From Verrucomicrobiota bacterium (GTDB lineage Bacteria > Verrucomicrobiota > Verrucomicrobiia > Chthoniobacterales > UBA10450): 33,664 bases of DNA. The stretch is from the NCBI GenBank assembly GCA_003218535.1, contig QHNV01000081.1:1-33664 (forward strand), written 5' to 3'. The notes beneath the pieces were generated by a model that searched no databases, was not told where the DNA came from, and saw only the letters and a program-made list of their open reading frames with translations. Positions 24,358-30,559 of this stretch are shown piece by piece. Position numbers and translations under genes: made by a program. How positions within the stretch are numbered: the first letter of the stretch is position 1; the number at the start of each line of letters is the position of its first letter.

Positions 24358-24440
24358 CGCCGAACGTCCAACGTTCAACGCTCAACGTCCAATTCAGAAT
24401 CCGAATTGGACGCTAGATGTTCGACGGTTGGCATCCGGCG
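24358..24440. repeat. Palindromic AACGTCCAA-type element
   Basis: Inner 10-bp perfect arms CGTCCAATTC (24386-24395) and GAATTGGACG (24403-24412), flanked by outer CGCCG (24358) and CGGCG (24436-24440), with repeated AACGTCC/AACGTTC words on the left. It fills nearly all of the gap between the LMF gene and exonuclease III, leaving the LMF start three bases from its edge. Confidence 0.65.
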
Positions 24441-24445
24441 TTTTC

Positions 24446-25210
24446 CTAATCTTTGAACTCGGCCCAAACTGGGGCATGATCCGAGGGCTCTTTCCCTTTG
24501 CGCATTTCGCGATCGATTCCGGCATCTATGCACCTTTGCGCCAAGCTTTCACTTGCAAGGATTGCGTCGATACGCAGTCCACGATTTTTTTCAAATGCGC
24601 GCATTTGATAGTCCCACCAACTGAAGAGCCCGCTTTCTCGATGATGCAGACGAAGCGTGTCGCGCAGGTCCAGTTCATAAAGCTCGCGGAAAGCCCGTCG
24701 TTCATCCTCCGAGCACATGATCGCGCCGCGCCACAAATCTGGAGCGTAAACATCAATATCTTCCGGGGCCACGTTGAAATCGCCGCACACTACCAGCGCG
24801 GCACTTTTTTCTTTCGATAAGCAGTCTCGCAGGCGGCGGTACCAAGTCAGTTTGTATCCGTACGCAGGCGATCCGACTGCCTGGCCGTTAGGCGCATAAA
24901 TCGAAAAGACCCGCACATGATCGATGGTCGCTGCGATCACTCGTGCCTGCGGATCGATGACTTCGTCGCAAAGCGACGGGCGTACATCGCGCAGTTCTGT
25001 TTTCGCTAGGATCGCGACTCCGTTATAAGACTTCTCGCCGTGGTAGGCGGAATGATAGCCGATGGCTTGCAGGGCAAGCTCGGGAAATTGGTCATCGCGA
25101 CATTTCGTTTCTTGGAGACAAACAATATCCGGCCGTGTGGCCTCGAGCCAAGAGAAAAGGCGATCTTGGCGCCTTCGCAGCGAATTGATGTTCCATGAGA
25201 CGATCTTCAT
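24446..25210 (-). CDS. xth: Exodeoxyribonuclease III
   Basis: 254 residues from ATG at 25210; the 18-codon longer frame would translate repeat DNA and is rejected. The protein is an AP endonuclease/3' exonuclease of the EEP superfamily acting in base-excision repair. Motifs: MKIVSWNINSLRRR (1-14), LQETKC with the metal ligand Glu34, YGYKLTWYRRLRDCL, CGDFNVAPEDIDVY (Asp/Asn catalytic pair), LRIDAILAS and the terminal SDHAPVWAEF. All catalytic residues are visible. Flanked on both sides by palindromic repeats, it is probably a single-gene transcription unit. Confidence 0.95.
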   Translation of the reverse strand: MKIVSWNINSLRRRQDRLFSWLEATRPDIVCLQETKCRDDQFPELALQAIGYHSAYHGEKSYNGVAILAKTELRDVRPSLCDEVIDPQARVIAATIDHVRVFSIYAPNGQAVGSPAYGYKLTWYRRLRDCLSKEKSAALVVCGDFNVAPEDIDVYAPDLWRGAIMCSEDERRAFRELYELDLRDTLRLHHRESGLFSWWDYQMRAFEKNRGLRIDAILASESLAQRCIDAGIDREMRKGKEPSDHAPVWAEFKD

Positions 25211-25223
25211 CCGCTGTAGCAAA

Positions 25224-25284
25224 TGTAGCGCACGCGTCCCCGCTTGCGATGTTCCGTGGCGCAAGCGGGCACAGTTGCGCTACA
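25224..25284. repeat. GTAGCGC-type nested inverted repeat
   Basis: Outer arms TGTAGCGCA (25224-25232) and TGCGCTACA (25276-25284); inner arms CCCGCTTGCG (25239-25248) and CGCAAGCGGG (25260-25269). Both pairs are perfect. The right outer arm provides the TAG stop codon of the beta-CASP ribonuclease gene. Outer GTAGCGC arms recur at 32230-32341. Confidence 0.8.
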
Positions 25285-26656
25285 GTTCTAACTCAACACC
25301 CGGTGTTGGCACAATTAGGTCTGAGCCGGGAAGCTCTGACGTCAGCTTGCATCGCATCCACTCGACGGCCGGCGGATCGCCGTGCACGAGCACAATTGTT
25401 TTCGGTGAGAGTTTCTTGGCGTAATCGATTAACGATTCGCGTGCCGCGTGGGCGCTGAACTGGAATTGCTCAATGTTGCAACGGACGCGCTGGGTTGGGC
25501 CGTCCGGATCGAGCGCAACCTCACCCCCTGCAGGCGTGTCGCGTAGAAGACCGGCAGGCGATTCCGGATTGGCGTATCCAACAAAAAAGATAGAGTGCTG
25601 TGGATTGTCGACCAGTCGCTGAGCAAAAACATTGGAAAGCGTTTTCGGAATCATCATCCCGCTGGAGAGGGCGTAAACGCGGCCAGCTCGCAACGGCGCA
25701 TCCCGCACGGTTTCGTCATTGAGAATGAATGGCGCCGCGTCTTTCAAGAGTTGCAGACGCGGCAATTGCCGACGTGTCACATGCGCACGACGATCGTAGG
25801 TGTCGGTCATTTTCGAGCTGAGGCCACCAATATAAATTGGAAAATCGGCTAGGAGCCGTTCACGGCGAAATTTGTAAAGCATCGCCAGGATCTCCTGGGT
25901 TTTTCCGAGCGCGAAAACTGGTATGAGTACACAAGCGCCTCGGTTGAAGGCCGTAGCGATTGCGTCCGCCAGACGTCGCTCTTCGCCAAGGCGCGTCCAA
26001 TTTTCCGGCTTTGCGTGATCACCTCGCGTGCTTTCCATAATCAAGATGTCGATCTTCTTTTCCGGAAAAATCGCTGCTTCCATGATTGTTTGATCATCAA
26101 AATTGACGTCGCCGGTGTAAAAGATCGTTTGCCCCTCGCCGCGGAGCAGAATTCCAGTCGAACCGAGTACGTGTCCGGCGTCGAAAAACTCGAATGTCAG
26201 CGCGTCTCTTTCGCGGTTGTGCGCGCGTTCGCCAAAAATCGACATGCGTTGATTGACCGGGCACCAACGCCAACGCTCCGATGCTCGATCCGTCTCGCGA
26301 TGCGTAAAGAACGGATACGACATTTCTCCGATTTCCTGGCGCTGTCGCGTCATCACGTTGACCGAGTTGTGCAAGAGCGTATTGCCAATGTCAGCCGTGG
26401 CCTCAGTCATGAAAATGCGCGCATTTGGAAAGCGCCGCATCAATATGGGTAAGGTGCCGATATGGTCCTGATGGGCGTGCGAGATTAGGGCTGCTTCGAT
26501 TTTGCGGTCTGCAATGGCTTTGAAATTCGGCAACGCGTCTTCGCCCACGTTTTTGGGATGCATCCCGCAATCGAGTATCAGCTCGTGACCAGCAATCTCC
26601 AGGTAGTACGAGTTCGCGCCGATTTCGGTGTGGCGGGTGAGATTAATGAATTTCAA
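25280..26656 (-). CDS. MBL-fold beta-CASP ribonuclease (RNA exo/endonuclease)
   Basis: 458 residues starting at TTG 26656. Metallo-beta-lactamase core with HAHQDH (60-65), GHVLGS (His162) and TGD (Asp183), then the beta-CASP insertion and RMMBL end with FSAHAARESL and LVHGD as motifs B/C region. The family (YsxB/CPSF-like, MBL exonucleases) processes RNA; the specific target is unknown. The gene starts nine bases after the S23-like gene on the same strand, so the two are probably co-transcribed. Its stop codon is formed by the arm of a palindromic repeat. Confidence 0.9.
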   Translation of the reverse strand: MKFINLTRHTEIGANSYYLEIAGHELILDCGMHPKNVGEDALPNFKAIADRKIEAALISHAHQDHIGTLPILMRRFPNARIFMTEATADIGNTLLHNSVNVMTRQRQEIGEMSYPFFTHRETDRASERWRWCPVNQRMSIFGERAHNRERDALTFEFFDAGHVLGSTGILLRGEGQTIFYTGDVNFDDQTIMEAAIFPEKKIDILIMESTRGDHAKPENWTRLGEERRLADAIATAFNRGACVLIPVFALGKTQEILAMLYKFRRERLLADFPIYIGGLSSKMTDTYDRRAHVTRRQLPRLQLLKDAAPFILNDETVRDAPLRAGRVYALSSGMMIPKTLSNVFAQRLVDNPQHSIFFVGYANPESPAGLLRDTPAGGEVALDPDGPTQRVRCNIEQFQFSAHAARESLIDYAKKLSPKTIVLVHGDPPAVEWMRCKLTSELPGSDLIVPTPGVELEL

Positions 26657-26663
26657 TTCGCTC

Positions 26664-26674
26664 TCTTACTCTTG
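26664..26674. repeat. Left arm of inverted repeat around the S23-like gene
   Basis: TCTTACTCTTG here is the exact reverse complement of 27103-27113. It includes the last codons and stop of the S23-like gene. Confidence 0.6.
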
Positions 26675-27070
26675 CTCCGGAGGAAGCGAGTAAGTTCCTG
26701 GCTCTTCAGCAATGCAGGAGGCGAGGCTGCTGATCAGGCCCATCAACATTGAGACAACTTCAAGCAGTTGCTGTTTACCAGATCTTATCGCGACCTCATC
26801 GCATAATTGCTTGGCGACCAAAACATCTAGGCACGCTGCGCATTCCAGCGCTGAGCCCCGGGCAAAATCAAGAAAGCGGCAGCGATCTTTAACCGCGAAC
26901 TTGCCGTTACCCTCGGCAATATTGAGCGGGACGCTGGTCGAGGCGCGATCCAGTTGCTCTTTCACGGCAGCTTTGCCTTCCACTTTCGAGGCTAACTCCG
27001 TGGCCCAACTTACAAACTTAAGCGAAGCTTGGTATACGTTAAGTTTCTCGTGATCAAATCTGACGTTCAT
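26666..27070 (-). CDS. Four-helix-bundle protein, 23S rRNA intervening-sequence (S23) family
   Basis: 134 residues. Typical S23 signature: FDHEKLNVYQASLKFVSWATEL (about 5-26), LDRASTSVPLNIAEGNGKFAVKDRCRFLDFARGSALECAACLDVL (about 40-84), then two further helices. Family members were first found in intervening sequences of 23S rRNA genes and are structurally related to the Avd accessory protein of diversity-generating retroelements. No rRNA or reverse transcriptase is in this window, and the function is unknown. It lies upstream of and close to a beta-CASP ribonuclease gene. The gene is bracketed by inverted TCTTACTCTTG/CAAGAGTAAGA copies, and its terminal codons (EQE, stop) are part of one of them. 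Confidence 0.9.
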   Translation of the reverse strand: MNVRFDHEKLNVYQASLKFVSWATELASKVEGKAAVKEQLDRASTSVPLNIAEGNGKFAVKDRCRFLDFARGSALECAACLDVLVAKQLCDEVAIRSGKQQLLEVVSMLMGLISSLASCIAEEPGTYSLPPEQE

Positions 27071-27080
27071 TAGGTCAGAA

Positions 27081-27116
27081 TGAGTAAGAGCAAGTGTAAG
27101 AACAAGAGTAAGAACG
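27081..27116. repeat. AGTAAGAGCAAG low-complexity tract with right arm of the S23 inverted repeat
   Basis: Iterated GAGTAAGAGCAAG/GTGTAAGAACAAG words on the plus strand. The CAAGAGTAAGA at 27103-27113 pairs with 26664-26674. The tract lies just upstream of the S23-like start at 27070 and could pair with the mRNA 3' end. Confidence 0.6.
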
Positions 27117-27128
27117 CTTCCCAGAGCG

Positions 27129-27137
27129 CCGCTACAG
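27129..27137. repeat. CCGCTACAG, left arm flanking the dipeptidase gene
   Basis: Exact reverse complement of 28177-28185. It contains the dipeptidase stop codon (TAG on the minus strand, 27132-27134). Confidence 0.65.
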
Positions 27138-28175
27138 CCACTTTTTGAAGATCCGCAGCCAATTGCCGCGAAGGATTTTTTCGATTTGCTCGTCGGAAAA
27201 ACCGCGCTCGATGAGTTTGCGGGTCAAATTTCGCGCGTGCGAATGATTTGTTAGATCGGGAATGAAATGTGGCGTGGTCAACTTCGCGGCGAGCTCGGCT
27301 CGCACGCTCTCCGGCAGCTGCTGGAAGAGGTACTCGCAAAAATCAAAACCGATCCCGACGCCGCCGATTCCCGTAAGGCCTATAACGTGCTCGATATGGT
27401 CGACATAACGATCGATGGTGCTCGTTTCAGGGTCGGGACTAACGAGAATCGCATTTACACCGATAACACCACCGCGTTGGCCGATGATCTTGATTTGCTC
27501 GTCGCTGATGTTGCGCTCGATGTCATAAAACTTTCGCACGTTGGTGTGTGAAACAACAAGCGGTTTGCTCGTAAGATCGACAATGTCCTCAAATCCCTTT
27601 GGATTGATATGGGCAAGATCGATAACGATCCCGAGGCGCTCGCATTCGCGCACGAGGTCGCGGCCAAAATTCGTCAGGCCGTCGCGTGGCGAACCGCTTG
27701 GCTTAAAGATTCCGCCGCTGCCAGCGGCGTTACGGCGCGCATGCGTCAAACTAACCGATCGCACACCGAGTTCGTAAAACGCGCGAAGTAAATTCAAATC
27801 CTCGCCTAACGGCTCCACGCCTTCCATCGTGATGACCAGCGCGATTTTATTTTCGGCGCGAGCTTGCTCGATCTCGGCAAACGTTTTGCAAATCGCGAAC
27901 CGCTCCGTTTGCTCCACCTCCGCGTACAGCCGCGCGACCTGATCCAGCGCGACACGCAAACCCATTTCCGGCATGTAGCGATCTTCGATATAAATCGCCA
28001 CCCCGAGCACGCCGATACCGCCGGCTTTAAATTCTGGCAAAAACTGCGAGACGAGAACGCCAGGCCGATCACGCTTTTCATACAAATCGATCAGCAGATC
28101 GAAGTGAAAATCGACAAGCCCACTCGCGTGAAGCCGGTCGATTCGTTTTTCGACGGATTCTTCGTTACCAGTCAT
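27132..28175 (-). CDS. Membrane dipeptidase family protein (peptidase M19)
   Basis: 347 residues, start ATG at 28175. TIM-barrel metallodipeptidase; family members hydrolyse dipeptides, some with D-amino acids. Zinc-ligand and catalytic motifs are visible: VDFHFD (His24, Asp26), the bridging Glu in TMEGVEPL, DLAHINP, SHTN, and GIGFDF near the C-terminus. No signal peptide, so it is probably cytoplasmic despite the family name. The C-terminus IEKILRGNWLRIFKKWL is typical. A 9-bp inverted repeat (CCGCTACAG/CTGTAGCGG) brackets the gene almost exactly, and the left arm supplies its TAG stop. Confidence 0.92.
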   Translation of the reverse strand: MTGNEESVEKRIDRLHASGLVDFHFDLLIDLYEKRDRPGVLVSQFLPEFKAGGIGVLGVAIYIEDRYMPEMGLRVALDQVARLYAEVEQTERFAICKTFAEIEQARAENKIALVITMEGVEPLGEDLNLLRAFYELGVRSVSLTHARRNAAGSGGIFKPSGSPRDGLTNFGRDLVRECERLGIVIDLAHINPKGFEDIVDLTSKPLVVSHTNVRKFYDIERNISDEQIKIIGQRGGVIGVNAILVSPDPETSTIDRYVDHIEHVIGLTGIGGVGIGFDFCEYLFQQLPESVRAELAAKLTTPHFIPDLTNHSHARNLTRKLIERGFSDEQIEKILRGNWLRIFKKWL

Positions 28176-28176
28176 T

Positions 28177-28220
28177 CTGTAGCGGCCTATGACCGCCGAA
28201 TTTGTCCGCGGATCACGCGG
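28177..28220. repeat. CTGTAGCGG arm plus CCGCG/CGCGG hairpin upstream of the dipeptidase
   Basis: CTGTAGCGG at 28177-28185 starts one base upstream of the dipeptidase start codon. It is followed by CTATGACCGCC and by a small hairpin CCGCG-gatca-CGCGG (28206-28220). The remaining bases to the nadA stop at 28290 show no gene. Confidence 0.6.
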
Positions 28221-28289
28221 ATGTCACGAAGAGATCGGCGGCTGCATTGCAATGAGAGATTGCGGGAAAGGGTTTGAGGGAGACGTTCC

Positions 28290-29273
28290 TTACCTGCTCA
28301 GCTCGAGCATGCGCAGGATCGGTATCTCCGCGTGTTTGCGCACCGGCTCGGGCAACGTGATCTCCGGCTCCATGTTGAGGAGTGCGTCGTAAGCTTTCTC
28401 CAGCGTATTCATCTTCATGAACCGGCATTCGCCACAAAAGCAATTGTCTGTCGGGCCGGGAATGAATGTTTTATCGGGAATCTCTTTGCTCAGTCGATGC
28501 AACAACCCAGCTTCGGTTACGACAATGATCTCGTGGGCAGGCGATTCTTTGCAAAAGCTCACCATCTTTTCGGTCGAACAAACTTCGTCAGCCAGCATGC
28601 GCACGGCGTAGGTACATTCCGGGTGCGCAACAACCGGCGCACCCGGGTATTGTTCGCGGATTTTGTTTATGCTGCGCGCGGTGAACTCGACATGGACGTA
28701 ACAGGTGCCCTGCCACAAATCCATCTTGCGTCCTGTCCGTTCCATCACCCATGCGCCGAGGTTTTGGTCTGGAACAAAGAGAATATTTCGATCAGCCGGC
28801 GCGGCGCGCACGATCTTGTCGGCGTTGCCGCTGGTGCAAATTACATCGGCCAGCGCTTTCACGCCGGCGCTACAATTGATATAAGCGATCACGTAATAAT
28901 TTTTGTCTGCGTGCGCTTTCAAAAACTCTGCCAGCTTTTCCGGCGGACACGATTCGGAGAGGGAACAGCCCGCCTCCAGATCCGGCAAAATCACGCGTTT
29001 GTTTGGATTAATGATCTTGGCTGTCTCTGCCATGAAATGGACGCCGCAAAACAGAATCACATCAGCGTCGGTTTTGGCTGCCTGGTAACTCAGGCCCAGC
29101 GAGTCGCCGACAAAATCCGCAACGTCCTGCAACTGCGGCACCTGATAGTTATGCGCGAGAATAATGGCGTTTCGCTCATGCTTGAGCTCTTGCAGCGCTT
29201 CGGCAAGATCGACACTTGGGCGAACTCGTCCGACGGTGGGCTCGACGTCGAAGTTTGTACCCGCGGTTACCAT
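28290..29273 (-). CDS. nadA: Quinolinate synthase
   Basis: 327 residues. It condenses iminoaspartate with dihydroxyacetone phosphate to quinolinate in NAD synthesis, using a [4Fe-4S] cluster. Motifs: ILAHNYQ (38-44) and GDSLGLS; candidate cluster ligands are Cys103 (LEAGCSLSESC), Cys191 (WQGTCYVH) and a cysteine in NCFCGECRFMKMN (278-289). HPEC near 217-220 and the end region MKMNTLEKAYDALLNM are typical. The partner genes nadB and nadC are not in the window. A near-full-length plus-strand frame over the same region is a shadow. Start ATG at 29273; an AT-rich stretch (CAATATTCC) lies just upstream. Confidence 0.96.
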   Translation of the reverse strand: MVTAGTNFDVEPTVGRVRPSVDLAEALQELKHERNAIILAHNYQVPQLQDVADFVGDSLGLSYQAAKTDADVILFCGVHFMAETAKIINPNKRVILPDLEAGCSLSESCPPEKLAEFLKAHADKNYYVIAYINCSAGVKALADVICTSGNADKIVRAAPADRNILFVPDQNLGAWVMERTGRKMDLWQGTCYVHVEFTARSINKIREQYPGAPVVAHPECTYAVRMLADEVCSTEKMVSFCKESPAHEIIVVTEAGLLHRLSKEIPDKTFIPGPTDNCFCGECRFMKMNTLEKAYDALLNMEPEITLPEPVRKHAEIPILRMLELSR

Positions 29274-29309
29274 CGAGGAATATTGCAGTTTTCGGGATTT
29301 TTACAACGC

Positions 29310-29367
29310 CTGTAGCCGTCGCTCTGTGAGCGACGCGCGTGCGCCTCGCACAGCGAGGCGGCTACAG
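29310..29367. repeat. REPIN-like inverted doublet, CTGTAG family (best copy)
   Basis: Left unit CTGTAGC followed by CGTCGCTC-tgt-GAGCGACG (29317-29335). Right unit GCCTCGC-aca-GCGAGGC (29343-29359) followed by GGCTACAG (29360-29367). The right CTACAG provides the TAG stop codon of aroE (29362-29364). The gap between nadA and aroE is essentially this element plus the nadA upstream region. Confidence 0.8.
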
Positions 29368-30291
29368 AGCCGCGCGCATCGCGTCGATCGGCGCTTCGCG
29401 CTCGAACCAAATGGAAAAAGAGAGAGCGCCTTGATATAGCAATAGTGACAGCCCATTTGCGCCGCGTGCGCCAGCTTCATCTGCTGCGCGAAGCAGAGAC
29501 GTCCTCGATGGCCCATATACGCAATCGAAAATCATGTGATGCGGCGCAATCAACCGAGCCGGGATTGGCGCTGGGTCGCTCAAATTCATTCCCAGCGGCG
29601 TGGCATTAACGATCAGATCGATGTCGGCCAGCTGCGGGCGCATTGCCGATTCATCCCACGCCACGGCTTCAAGGCGCGCTGCCGGACCTAGCACGCGCGG
29701 TCCCGTGAGAAAAGGCCGCAACTGCTCCACAAGCGCACTCGCTTTTTCCGGAGTGCGATTGACCAGAACAACGCGCTCACAATTTTCGAGCGCGCATTGC
29801 CAGGCGATGACGCGACCGGTACCGCCGCCTGCACCAAGAATCATCACTCTAAGATCGCGCACGTCGACCGAGAATTCGCTGCGAATCGCTCGCAGGAATC
29901 CTTCGCCATCGGTATTTGAACCAATGAGTTTCTTATCGCGAACACGAATCGTATTTACTGCTCCCACGCGAGTCACAGATTCGTCTGCTTCATCGATTTG
30001 AGTGAACGCCGCGATCTTATGCGGGACAGTCAGATTGATTCCCACAAAATCGCGTTTGCGCAAAAACAGCAGCGCCGATCGCAGTTCGTTGGAGCGAATG
30101 TGAAAGCGCGCGTATTGAGTTTTGATCTCACAGGCGCGTAGCGCGGCGTTTTGCATTTGCGGCGAGAGCGAATGCGCGACCGGATCACCAAAAACGCCGA
30201 GTCGAATCGGCGGATCAATATCGCGGGTTACTTCGTCCCACTTCTCAAGATCAGCCAGCGTGTAGCGCTCCGTAGTGTGCTTTTGCTCCAT
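29362..30291 (-). CDS. aroE: Shikimate dehydrogenase
   Basis: 309 residues from ATG at 30291; the upstream open frame to 30429 translates the neighbouring compound repeat and is rejected. The enzyme reduces 3-dehydroshikimate with NADPH in aromatic amino acid synthesis. Substrate-site motifs GVFGDPVAHSLSPQMQNAAL, NLTVPHK (catalytic Lys), GAVNTI and NTDGEGF are present, as is the NADP motif LGAGGGTGRV with VNRTPEKA after the second strand. ATPLGMN and GLSLLLYQGALSF complete the pattern. An N-terminal extension of about 27 residues (MEQKHTTERYTLADLEKW) is unusual. The stop codon comes from a repeat arm. Confidence 0.95.
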   Translation of the reverse strand: MEQKHTTERYTLADLEKWDEVTRDIDPPIRLGVFGDPVAHSLSPQMQNAALRACEIKTQYARFHIRSNELRSALLFLRKRDFVGINLTVPHKIAAFTQIDEADESVTRVGAVNTIRVRDKKLIGSNTDGEGFLRAIRSEFSVDVRDLRVMILGAGGGTGRVIAWQCALENCERVVLVNRTPEKASALVEQLRPFLTGPRVLGPAARLEAVAWDESAMRPQLADIDLIVNATPLGMNLSDPAPIPARLIAPHHMIFDCVYGPSRTSLLRAADEAGARGANGLSLLLYQGALSFSIWFEREAPIDAMRAAL

Positions 30292-30364
30292 CGCTTGAGC
30301 ATCGAGGGATTTTGTATTTGTGGCAAAGTGGGCGTGGCCGAATACGCGTAGATCGCAAAGCTCT

Positions 30365-30493
30365 GGAGAGCGCAGGCTGCCAGCCTGCAGTCGTCGGCAG
30401 TTTGCCGACGACATCCTTTGTGCGCGCAATGCTAATCACGCGAAGAGCTTTTCGGCACGCTGCCGAAAAGAATAGGCTGGCAGCCTGTGCTCC
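30365..30493. repeat. Compound palindromic element with two inner hairpins
   Basis: Outer 14-bp identical inverted arms CAGGCTGCCAGCCT (30373-30386, complement at 30474-30487), themselves palindromic, with GGAG/CTCC at both ends. Inner hairpins: TCGTCGGCA-gtt-TGCCGACGA (30391-30411) and CTTTTCGGCA-cgc-TGCCGAAAAG (30448-30470). The whole is 129 bases between divergent aroE and glnS. The same nested layout occurs at 32230-32341. Confidence 0.8.
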
Positions 30494-30519
30494 CCAGAAG
30501 AAACTCGCACGCGCGAAAG

Positions 30520-30548
30520 TTGTCCATCTGGGCGTTCGCCGATAGTTT
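30520..30548 (+). promoter_or_regulatory. Possible glnS promoter
   Basis: TTGTCC (30520-30525), 17-base spacer, TAGTTT (30543-30548), 11 bases before the glnS ATG. The -10 is a weak match, and the implied leader is only about 4-5 nt. Offered as the best candidate only. Confidence 0.3.
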
Positions 30549-30559
30549 TCCTCGTTACA

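Noticed and set aside
26666-27070. S23-like gene as an Avd accessory protein of a diversity-generating retroelement
   Set aside because: No reverse transcriptase, template repeat or variable-repeat target is visible anywhere in the window.
27081-27116. Iterated AGTAAGAGCAAG words considered as a CRISPR-like array
   Set aside because: Units are short, irregular and without spacers of even length; no cas genes are present. It is a low-complexity repeat tract.
28332-29315. Plus-strand open frame of 327 codons antisense to nadA, the same length as NadA
   Set aside because: It has no recognisable domain and mirrors a strongly conserved gene; high GC produces such antisense frames. NadA motifs are on the minus strand.
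30292-30429. N-terminal extension of AroE by 46 residues
   Set aside because: The extension translates part of the compound palindromic repeat; the ATG at 30291 leads into the conserved domain.
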